A DNA stretch of 10,925 bases from NCBI GenBank assembly GCA_031255655.1, contig JAIRSB010000152.1, positions 1 through 10,925 of the forward strand. The letters run 5' to 3'. How positions within the stretch are numbered: position 1 is the stretch's first letter; the number at the start of each line of letters is the position of its first letter. Below are positions 1 to 6,230 of the stretch, one piece after another. This DNA comes from Spirochaetaceae bacterium (GTDB taxonomy: Bacteria; Spirochaetota; Spirochaetia; Treponematales; Breznakiellaceae). The position numbers and the translations under genes are program-made. Below the pieces are notes generated by a model. The model was not told where the DNA came from and did no database searches. It saw only the letters and a program-made list of their open reading frames with translations.

Positions 1-108
1 TTAATGATTTAGCTCATTCTTCATTATGTCATTAATTTCAACCGCAGTAGAGATGTAGGGTATTAAACCGTCTAAATTTTAAATAACAATTCGGTGTTAG
101 TGCGCCGT
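1..108. other. region after the UPF0210 gene; no gene seen
   Basis: On the minus strand a frame of 24 codons ends at the TAA at 3-1 (PYISTAVEINDIMKNELNH at its end). It looks protein-like but has no start apart from an internal ATG 7 codons before the stop. No terminator hairpin was found for the minus-strand operon, which may read on past the left edge. Confidence 0.3.
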
Positions 109-1470
109 TCAATTGCGGAAACTGTGAATAGGAGCCGGTATACGTCCGCCACGGGAGATAAAATCGGAACTGCCGCAGGCGCGTATCGGCATAATAGGCG
201 CGGCCCCCAAAAGTCCGCCAAATTCCACCCAGTCCCCCGCCTTTTTGCCGGGGACAGGAATAATGCGCACCGCAGTCGTCTTGTTGTTGACCATGCCTAT
301 TGCCATCTCGTCCGCTATAATCGCGGCAATGGTGTCAGCGTCCGTATCACCCGGAACAGCAACCATATCAATACCGACAGAACAAACCGAAGTCATAGCC
401 TCCAGTTTATCAATGTTGATCCAGCCGCCCCTGACAGCCTCAATCATCCCCTCATCCTCCGAAACGGGTATAAAAGCCCCTGAAAAACCGCCGACATGAG
501 TAGACGCCATTACCCCGCCCTTCTTTACCATGTCCGTAAGCATGGCGAGCGCTGCGGTTGAGCCGTGAGCGCCGGCACAGGTAAGCCCCATTTCCTCAAG
601 AATGCGGGCAACCGAATCGCCTATAGCCGGAGTTGGGGCAAGCGACAGGTCGAGAATGCCGAAAGGCACGCCAAGCCGCTTGGCGGCTTCGCGCCCGACA
701 AGCTGCCCCATACGGGTAATTTTGAACGATGTTTTTTTAATCACATCCGCCAACTCGTCAAAAGACATAGAGCGGCAGTTTTCTATGGCGGACTTTACAA
801 CGCCCGGTCCGGAAACGCCGACATTAAGGCAACTTTCCGCCTCGCCCGGCCCGTGAAAAGCTCCGGCCATAAACGGGTTATCCTCCGGCGCGTTACAGAA
901 CACAACAAATTTCACGCAGCCCAATGCATTTTGTACGGATGTTTTTTCCGCCGTAGACTTTATGATTTTCCCCATCAGCGCGACAGCGTCCATATTGATA
1001 CCAGACTTGGAACTGGCGACATTCACGGACGAACAAACCCGTTCTGTGCAGGAAAGAGCTTCCGGTATGGAATTGATTAACCGCCTGTCTCCGGCGGTAA
1101 AACCCTTTTGAACGAGAGCCGAAAAACCTCCGACAAAATCAATGTCTAGGGTCTTAGCGCATTCATCAAGCGTCCGGGCATAAGGCGTGTAATCTGTGTC
1201 TTCAGACGAGGCTGCTACAAGCGCGATAGGCGTAACCGCTATACGCTTATTTATGATAGGAATGCCGTACTCGCTTGCGATATCGCGTCCGGTTTTGGCA
1301 AGTTTTTCGGCGACACGCAGAATTTTTTCTCTCATACGCGCACGTGTTGTGCCGCCATTTCCGGTAACGCAATCCAAAAGAGATATGCCAAGCGTTATGC
1401 AGCGTATATCAAGATTTTGCCGCATGACCATATCAACGGTTTCCGTAATTTCTTTCGTCGTAAATAACAT
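109..1470 (-). CDS. UPF0210 (PFL/DUF711) family protein
   Basis: This 453-residue protein is full length for the UPF0210/PFL family, a soluble cytoplasmic family whose biochemical role is not established. Recognisable family stretches are the start (MLFTTKEITETVDMVMRQN), a glycine-rich central part with GAFHGPGEAESCLNVGVSGPG, and the closing segment ending SRGGRIPAPIHSFRN just before a TGA stop. The ATG is preceded by AAGGA with 5 bases of spacing. It lies 49 bases after the ACT-domain gene in the same direction, and these two families are frequent neighbours in other bacteria, so they probably act together. No hydrophobic segment or signal peptide was seen. It appears to be the last gene of the minus-strand operon. 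The family call is firm; function is unknown. Confidence 0.9.
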   Translation of the reverse strand: MLFTTKEITETVDMVMRQNLDIRCITLGISLLDCVTGNGGTTRARMREKILRVAEKLAKTGRDIASEYGIPIINKRIAVTPIALVAASSEDTDYTPYARTLDECAKTLDIDFVGGFSALVQKGFTAGDRRLINSIPEALSCTERVCSSVNVASSKSGINMDAVALMGKIIKSTAEKTSVQNALGCVKFVVFCNAPEDNPFMAGAFHGPGEAESCLNVGVSGPGVVKSAIENCRSMSFDELADVIKKTSFKITRMGQLVGREAAKRLGVPFGILDLSLAPTPAIGDSVARILEEMGLTCAGAHGSTAALAMLTDMVKKGGVMASTHVGGFSGAFIPVSEDEGMIEAVRGGWINIDKLEAMTSVCSVGIDMVAVPGDTDADTIAAIIADEMAIGMVNNKTTAVRIIPVPGKKAGDWVEFGGLLGAAPIMPIRACGSSDFISRGGRIPAPIHSFRN

Positions 1471-1519
1471 TTTAATCCTTGTAATTTTTCAATACCACCG
1501 TTCGCACGGTTTGGACAGA

Positions 1520-1819
1520 CTATATTCTATGCATCGCGCTGAATACTTCCTCGTGCATCATGCTGATTGAAACATTCATCGATTTTCCAAGCTCGTCTAG
1601 TTCGCGTTTTAATTCTTCAAGCTGACCTGTATTTTTTGAAACATCAACCATCATCAACATCACAAAATTTCCAGATAAAATCGTCTGGCTTATCTCCTCT
1701 ATATTGATGCCGCGCTCCGCAAGGAATGAGCATACCTTAGCCGTTATACCAACATGATCCACGCCTATAACCGTAATAATCGCGCCGCCGGATTTTTTAT
1801 CCTGAGATTCCCGCATCAT
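1520..1819 (-). CDS. ACT domain-containing protein, UPF0237 family
   Basis: A 99-residue protein made almost entirely of one ACT domain, the small fold that usually binds amino acids and other small ligands. The typical UPF0237 opening is visible at about residues 13-36: GGAIITVIGVDHVGITAKV followed by FLAERGINIEEIS, then the LSGNFVMLMMVDVS strand and a C-terminal helix rich in Glu and Leu. About ten hydrophilic residues precede the domain. Two ATG codons stand side by side (1819 and 1816). The GGGAG ribosome-binding site sits 3 bases from the first and 6 bases from the second, so the second start (98 residues) may be the one used. The first ATG overlaps the stop of the AI-2E-family gene in an ATGA arrangement, which points to coupled translation. 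A partner or regulatory role for the UPF0210 protein downstream is inferred from their common pairing. Confidence 0.9.
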   Translation of the reverse strand: MMRESQDKKSGGAIITVIGVDHVGITAKVCSFLAERGINIEEISQTILSGNFVMLMMVDVSKNTGQLEELKRELDELGKSMNVSISMMHEEVFSAMHRI

Positions 1820-3003
1820 TCGCTCCCTTTATTAGAGTTATTTTTTTTATTTCCGTCAGACGATTCCTCGTTTGCAGTTTCGCCGTTTGCCCGCAAGTTA
1901 TGTTCAAGATGGTGTTCCGTCAAAAACATATCAAGAACCGTAAGAAACAATATGACAGCCATAGGTCCTAGTATGATTCCGTTAAACCCATAAGCGTGTA
2001 CCCCGCCCATGATAGCAAAGAAAATAATCAGCGGATGAAGCTGTATTCTATCCTGCAAAAACAGCGGACGAAACACGTTGTCAAGCAGTGAAATAAACAT
2101 ACCGGAGACAAGCAAAAACACAACTCCACGCAAAGGCTCTCCCGAAAGTATGATAGATACGCCGAGCGGCAGCCACACGACAGCCCCGCCTAACATAGGA
2201 ATGAAAACGCATATAAATGTAAGACAGGCAAATACCATAGCCCCTTTTATGCCGAAAATCATAAATATTATGTAGGCGAGCACAGCTTGAACAATGGCGA
2301 CCATAACGTATCCTAAAAATAGATTTTTTATAATGTCTTTGAATTTCTTAACCAGTTTTGTTATGTATTCTTCCCTTATCGGGAAGTTATTTAACACAAG
2401 AGATGAAAGATAAGCGCCATCAAGATAAAAAAAGAAAAGACAGAAAAACATGAATACAAGACTTATCATGAAAGTGCTTATATTAAGAGCCAGATTTTTT
2501 GAAAAATTCAAAACATTATTAATACCATTGTTCAACATGAAAATCAGACGCTGCTGAATATCCGCAACGCTTATATTCACCTGATCAGCCGATACTTCGG
2601 AAATAAAGTTTGAAAAACGCTGCAACACTTCCTGAAACATAGCAGGATTTTCATAAAAAGTTTTTCGAAAAATATTTACCAATTCCATAATCTGGCGCGT
2701 AACCTGCGACAGAACAAACAGTATCGGAACAAGCACAATCATTGCCGTTCCAAGTGAAAATATTCCGGCAAAAACATGTTTGAAAAACCGCCCGCTGCGT
2801 TTTGACAGATCAATGTTTTTCATTACGCGCTTATACAGAGGATTCATTACAACAAAAAGAAAAATTGACCAAAGAAAAATAGTGAAAAACGGCGAAAACA
2901 GCTTACACACCAAAAGAAAAAGCGCGATAAGAATTATACCGAACACGCTGTTTTGTATAATTCTTGAATTCGGTTTTATTTTTGCCGGTAAAACTTCGTT
3001 CAC
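1816..3003 (-). CDS. AI-2E family transporter-like membrane protein
   Basis: A 395-residue multi-pass inner-membrane protein of the AI-2E/PerM-type family, whose members include proposed autoinducer-2 exporters and cation antiporters, so the substrate cannot be named from sequence. Hydrophobic segments are seen at about residues 19-53, 78-100, 172-193, 229-250, 252-287, 292-306 and 322-360. The family's C-terminal signature is clear: LLDNVFRPLFLQ at 306-317, then HPLIIFFAIMGGVHAYGFNG and ILGPM. A soluble stretch at about 105-165, between the second and third segments, is also typical. The last 35 residues are hydrophilic and Asn/Lys/Glu-rich. It starts with GTG, overlapping the kinase stop codon as GTGA, with GAGG about 10 bases upstream, so it is probably translated by coupling to the kinase. 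That tight link suggests it could bring or remove a ligand sensed by the kinase, which is inference only. Confidence 0.92.
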   Translation of the reverse strand: MNEVLPAKIKPNSRIIQNSVFGIILIALFLLVCKLFSPFFTIFLWSIFLFVVMNPLYKRVMKNIDLSKRSGRFFKHVFAGIFSLGTAMIVLVPILFVLSQVTRQIMELVNIFRKTFYENPAMFQEVLQRFSNFISEVSADQVNISVADIQQRLIFMLNNGINNVLNFSKNLALNISTFMISLVFMFFCLFFFYLDGAYLSSLVLNNFPIREEYITKLVKKFKDIIKNLFLGYVMVAIVQAVLAYIIFMIFGIKGAMVFACLTFICVFIPMLGGAVVWLPLGVSIILSGEPLRGVVFLLVSGMFISLLDNVFRPLFLQDRIQLHPLIIFFAIMGGVHAYGFNGIILGPMAVILFLTVLDMFLTEHHLEHNLRANGETANEESSDGNKKNNSNKGSE

Positions 3004-5024
3004 GCCGTCCCGTCCTCAGCCGCCTTTTTTGTGGCTGGCTTTTCGACCGGAAGCGAAATATGAAATGCTGACCCCTTGTTCAATTCGGACTGTATTCTTA
3101 CAGTCCCGCCGTACTCTTTTACACGCGCCTGAACAAGATTTAAACCCACGCCACGCCCCGCGTGAAGCCCTTCATCTTCTGCCGTACTGAAGCCCGGCAT
3201 AAAAATCACCTGAAGAACACGGTTTTTATCTTTCAGGTCTTCATCTTTTTTAATTATATACATCCTTTTAGCACGTTCTTTTATTTTTTCGACATCAAGT
3301 CCTTTTCCGTCGTCGCCAAGCGTGATATGCGCTCTGCCATCTTTCATTTTCAGCGAAACTGCAATGCGTCCGGTCTCTTTTTTGCCTTTTTCAATGCGTT
3401 CTTCAGGTGATTCTATTCCGTGAAACACAGCGTTGCGGACAAGTTGTAGTAAAATCTCTTTAACGGCGCGGCGTGGAATCATATCAAGAACAGCGGAATC
3501 TATGCCGCTTGTGTTCAGCCGTACTTTCTTTCCGGTATCAGCCGCTGTGCGCGAGGCGGCGCGTTCAAGTTCCTCAATTAAAATACCGGCGTTGCTTTTC
3601 TTTGCGCCGCCAGAATTGAAAGAGTTTATCTTTTGAACGCTCGCCTTTAGGTTGTCTTTTTCGCTCATAATTTCGTCTATGCGGACCGTAAGGGTGAGCA
3701 TATCATCAAAAGTAACCTCGGCTTTCCCTTGCAGCTCTTTTACGTAGGTTTCAACATCGTGCAGCTTTTTACTGTAACTATTTAGTCCGACAATGATCGC
3801 ATTGGCTTTTATTGCGTGTATTGATTGAAAAACTGATACGAGAGCATCGCTTGAAGATATTTTCTGATTTTTAAGAATGTCATTGATTACACCAAATTCA
3901 TACTCAGTATCGTCTATAAAATCATTAAAAACATTCGGATCTATCTGCAAAACCTCAAACAACACATCCATTTCCTCCCGCCGTTTTATCTCTCCAAGTT
4001 TTACCTGATTTTCCAATTCCACCTTGGCTGTAGCATCCTCAATATTACCCATAATTATCGTATTTCCAGAAATATCGTCCATTGGTACAAATGTACAATG
4101 AAGTATTTTATCTTTGCCGTTCGCGTCCGTATATTTTAACTCTTTAATCGGATTTATATCTTCAAGCATTTCCGCGTCAAAACGGCGTTCGCGCACCATG
4201 TCGAAAAAATCACCTATCGTTGCGATTTCCGCGCTGGTAAGCGATGTTTCAAGCAAGTTGGTAAATTTTCTACCTCCCAAATCAGACACGCCGAAAATGC
4301 TTTCTAATAAACAGGAATAGTTATCTCTCATAATTAGATTTTCGTCCATAAGGAACAATCCTGTCTTCAGATTATCTTTCATTACTACGAATATATCCCG
4401 CTCGGATTTAATTATTTTATTCAGTTTTTCCAGGCTTTTTTCTTTTAAAATCCGCGCAGTTTCGTAAAGATGAATGATAATAAACACCAGAAGGTAGACA
4501 AGCACTATGCGAATTAATTTCTGATTTGAATAATAATAATAACGCGGAAAACCCGGATAAAGCAGCATAAATAAAACGACTGCGAAAATCACGAGTGAAA
4601 ATATAACACCGTTTCTTCTCCCCATTGTAAAGTATACCAGAGGCGGAATCGTAAAAATCCAAACAGCGGAAAAACCGTCCGCGAATCCAAGCCTAAAAAA
4701 TTCTATTAGGCTTAGCGTGAGAAGCACGATTGGTATGTATTCAAAAACGGAGAATGGAATGCGGGTTTTAATCACAGCCATCCCCGTCATGAATATGAGT
4801 GACAGCGGCACGCACCACATAACATTATTTCCCAATGGGATTTTCTTGATAAATAAAAACATCGCGTAACACAGCGGCAAAGAAGAAGCAATCACCAGCG
4901 CAATATTGATAATCTTGAAATAAAAATCCGCGTGTTTTAACTGACGCGGGGGACGAGAATGGCTCGGCCAGTTTTTACCGGCGGCCGAGCCCTTGTCCGA
5001 GCCGTGTTTAAAAAAATTAGACAT
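3000..5024 (-). CDS. membrane CheA-like histidine kinase: TM bundle, PAS, HPt, HATPase, no CheW domain
   Basis: This 674-residue protein begins with a basic cytoplasmic tail and about six membrane segments (roughly 37-60, 68-86, 94-112, 119-134, 139-156 and 170-188). A short helical linker and a PAS-like region follow at about 210-335 (LFLMDENLIMRDNYS, closing with NTIIMGNIEDAT). An HPt-like helical bundle at about 350-440 has His403 in SIHAIKANA as the probable phosphorylated residue. The ATPase part is of CheA type: N box LVRNAVFHGIE (528-538), G1 DDGKGLD (571-577), F-box-like FMPGFST (608-614) and G2 GRGVGLN (623-629). The protein ends 45 residues after G2, leaving no room for the CheW-like (P5) domain of true CheA. 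GGGAG lies 8 bases before the ATG, and the frame overlaps the end of cheX by 8 bases. It probably phosphorylates the CheY-like regulator encoded upstream. Domain order is well supported; the signal is unknown. Confidence 0.85.
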   Translation of the reverse strand: MSNFFKHGSDKGSAAGKNWPSHSRPPRQLKHADFYFKIINIALVIASSLPLCYAMFLFIKKIPLGNNVMWCVPLSLIFMTGMAVIKTRIPFSVFEYIPIVLLTLSLIEFFRLGFADGFSAVWIFTIPPLVYFTMGRRNGVIFSLVIFAVVLFMLLYPGFPRYYYYSNQKLIRIVLVYLLVFIIIHLYETARILKEKSLEKLNKIIKSERDIFVVMKDNLKTGLFLMDENLIMRDNYSCLLESIFGVSDLGGRKFTNLLETSLTSAEIATIGDFFDMVRERRFDAEMLEDINPIKELKYTDANGKDKILHCTFVPMDDISGNTIIMGNIEDATAKVELENQVKLGEIKRREEMDVLFEVLQIDPNVFNDFIDDTEYEFGVINDILKNQKISSSDALVSVFQSIHAIKANAIIVGLNSYSKKLHDVETYVKELQGKAEVTFDDMLTLTVRIDEIMSEKDNLKASVQKINSFNSGGAKKSNAGILIEELERAASRTAADTGKKVRLNTSGIDSAVLDMIPRRAVKEILLQLVRNAVFHGIESPEERIEKGKKETGRIAVSLKMKDGRAHITLGDDGKGLDVEKIKERAKRMYIIKKDEDLKDKNRVLQVIFMPGFSTAEDEGLHAGRGVGLNLVQARVKEYGGTVRIQSELNKGSAFHISLPVEKPATKKAAEDGTA

Positions 5025-5505
5025 TTACCGTACTCCCACGCGCTTTGATTGCTACAGAAAGATAAAAAATACTTTTATGGAATATCTTAAATGGTATACA
5101 TATAATATTTGTATTTCCATGCGGCCATTGTATTGTGTGGCCCGTCCCGCAAATAACGGTAGGGAGTGAGATGACAAGCCTGCATTCTTGTTCAAGATTT
5201 TGTTTCACGTTTCCCGCGATGATGTTCGCAATCTCTCCAATACCGTCCGCGACATCATCATCGCTGAAATAATCGCTGTCGCTTCCGGTTAAAATCTGTA
5301 TAAATTTGACCGCAAGATTTTTTTCCATGGAAATTACAAACGCTCCCGATACCTCGCCTGTAAGTCCTATCACGCCGGAAATATCCCAATTCGAATTTGC
5401 GTGCCGGTCGGTAAAATATGGACGCTGCGCCTCAATATCTGTATTCAGCATTTCCTTAAATACATTATGCGCCACATCAATAAATGCCTGTATATATTTT
5501 TCCAT
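5017..5505 (-). CDS. cheX: CheX-type CheY-phosphatase
   Basis: A 162-residue cytoplasmic protein of the CheC/CheX phosphatase family, which removes phosphate from CheY-type regulators. The catalytic helix is visible as D87-x3-E91-x2-N94 in DGIGEIANIIAGN, with the usual downstream proline at P115 (ISLPTV). In this family E and N are the residues that act on the phosphoryl group. Only one such motif is present, as in CheX; CheC usually carries two. The segment DISGVIGLTGEVSGAFVISM at about 41-60 matches the CheX core strands. GGGAG lies 11 bases before the ATG, a long spacing; a nearer ATG at once meets a stop codon. The 3' end overlaps the kinase gene by 8 bases, so the two are likely co-translated. 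It is the expected off-switch for the regulator encoded just upstream, which is inference from position. Confidence 0.88.
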   Translation of the reverse strand: MEKYIQAFIDVAHNVFKEMLNTDIEAQRPYFTDRHANSNWDISGVIGLTGEVSGAFVISMEKNLAVKFIQILTGSDSDYFSDDDVADGIGEIANIIAGNVKQNLEQECRLVISLPTVICGTGHTIQWPHGNTNIICIPFKIFHKSIFYLSVAIKARGSTVNV

Positions 5506-5556
5506 TATTACATCTACTCCCTATCTTTACGTGATTATTTTGCATGTTCAGACTCG

Positions 5557-5622
5557 TCCGGGCACACTCCTATGCGGGGCAAACCTCGCGCATCTTTGAG
5601 GTTCGGCACGTATGGGCCCGGA
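5557..5622 (-). promoter_or_regulatory. candidate structured RNA between the response regulator and cheX
   Basis: On the minus strand a 7-base stem (TCCGGGC at 5622-5616 with GCCCGGA at 5563-5557) encloses a 6-base stem (AACCTC at 5603-5598 with GAGGTT at 5587-5582). The 10-base loop of the inner stem contains ATGCG (5593-5589), which is complementary to CGCAT (5576-5572) just downstream, so a pseudoknot is possible. All three pairings are perfect Watson-Crick. The structure starts 14 bases after the regulator's stop codon and ends about 50 bases before the cheX ATG. No run of T follows it, so it is not a normal intrinsic terminator. It may be a cis-regulatory leader for cheX and the kinase or a transcript-processing element. 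I do not recognise it as a known riboswitch class. Confidence 0.4.
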
Positions 5623-5636
5623 GCAGTTTTCCTAAT

Positions 5637-6005
5637 TCAAGAAAACTTGATTTTTGAGATTTTCTCCCTAAAATTTTTATCGTCGATAGGCTTAATAATA
5701 TAATCCGTAGCGCCGCTTTTAAGCGCCTCAACGACATTGTAACGCGCCGACTCGCTTGTTACCATAATTATCGGTAGTGAATTATAGGCCGGAACCGCCC
5801 GAACTTTTCTCAAGAAATCTATTCCAGAAAGCTGCGGCATATTCCAGTCAAGCAGAACAAGGCTGATATCGTGAGAAGTTAAAAGCTGCAACGCCGTCAG
5901 TCCGTTATCGGCTTCAATGTAATCACATTTATAGCCGAGCTTATCGAACGTATTTTTGACTATGTTGCGCATTATCTTCGAATCGTCAACAATAAGAACC
6001 GTCAT
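5637..6005 (-). CDS. CheY-like single-domain response regulator
   Basis: A 122-residue stand-alone receiver domain. All key residues are present: acidic pair D7/D8 (LIVDDSK), phospho-acceptor D53 (LLDWNMP), T83 (IIMVTSES) and K105 (DYIIKPID). There is no output domain, so its output is a protein contact, such as the flagellar switch or a kinase. The start is placed at the ATG beginning MTVLIVDD, because a strong AGGAGG lies 7 bases upstream and receivers begin this way. The open frame could reach 23 codons further up (to 6074), but those residues look unlike a receiver. It sits 131 bases before cheX and then the CheA-like kinase, so it is the natural acceptor of that kinase's phosphate. It could be the motility CheY or a regulator private to this module; the sequence alone does not decide. 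Confidence 0.92.
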   Translation of the reverse strand: MTVLIVDDSKIMRNIVKNTFDKLGYKCDYIEADNGLTALQLLTSHDISLVLLDWNMPQLSGIDFLRKVRAVPAYNSLPIIMVTSESARYNVVEALKSGATDYIIKPIDDKNFREKISKIKFS

Positions 6006-6018
6006 ATTTATTCCTCCT
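6006..6018 (-). promoter_or_regulatory. strong ribosome-binding site that fixes the response-regulator start
   Basis: On the minus strand AGGAGG (6018-6013) is followed by 7 bases and then the ATG at 6005. It is the best Shine-Dalgarno match in the window. It supports the 122-residue form of the regulator over the longer open frame. Confidence 0.8.
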
Positions 6019-6230
6019 AAAAAAGTATAGAACCCATTCAAATAATCCGGCTGCTTACCTGCCCTCCCATTCATTGGAGCCGTAAGTCTTACAAAACGCG
6101 CAAAGCAAAATTGACACGCCCTGCTGTTTTTTTGACGGCTGCTGTAATTTGTCCGAAAACTTAAACTCCCGCGCCAAATTCAGATAACCGCGTTCACGCG
6201 GGCGCGTCCAGACAAAGTACGGATCAGCCG
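6006..6230 (-). other. 225-base gap between lysS and the response regulator, with a coding-like alternative frame
   Basis: No gene with a convincing start is seen here. One minus-strand frame is open from inside the 3' end of lysS to a TAA at 6057-6055. It reads as plausible protein (for example DPYFVWTRPRERGYLNLAR near its middle, CKTYGSNEWEGR at the end). It has no ATG or GTG in frame after about 6300; a TTG at about codon 17 after 6225 is the only ordinary start. It may be the tail of a decayed gene. A short hairpin, CCGCG-TGAA-CGCGG (6201-6188), lacks a T-run and is at best a weak terminator for lysS. Confidence 0.3.

Noticed and set aside
1..72. 3' end of another minus-strand gene ending at the first base
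   Set aside because: Only about 24 codons are open after an in-frame stop, with no usable start, so it cannot be a whole gene and is too short to identify.
5557..5622. Intrinsic terminator after the response regulator
   Set aside because: The stems are good but no run of T follows on either strand, so a simple terminator is unlikely.
5306..5703. Plus-strand open frames of about 100 codons across the start of cheX and the end of the response regulator
   Set aside because: They lie opposite well-supported genes and their translations look like antisense shadow.
6024..6029. TATACT just before the response regulator as a promoter -10 box
   Set aside because: No acceptable -35 box lies 16-18 bases upstream, and the implied start would fall within the ribosome-binding site.
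6006..6074. Longer response regulator starting at 6074
   Set aside because: The 23 added residues are unlike any receiver domain, and a very strong AGGAGG fits the internal ATG at 6005.
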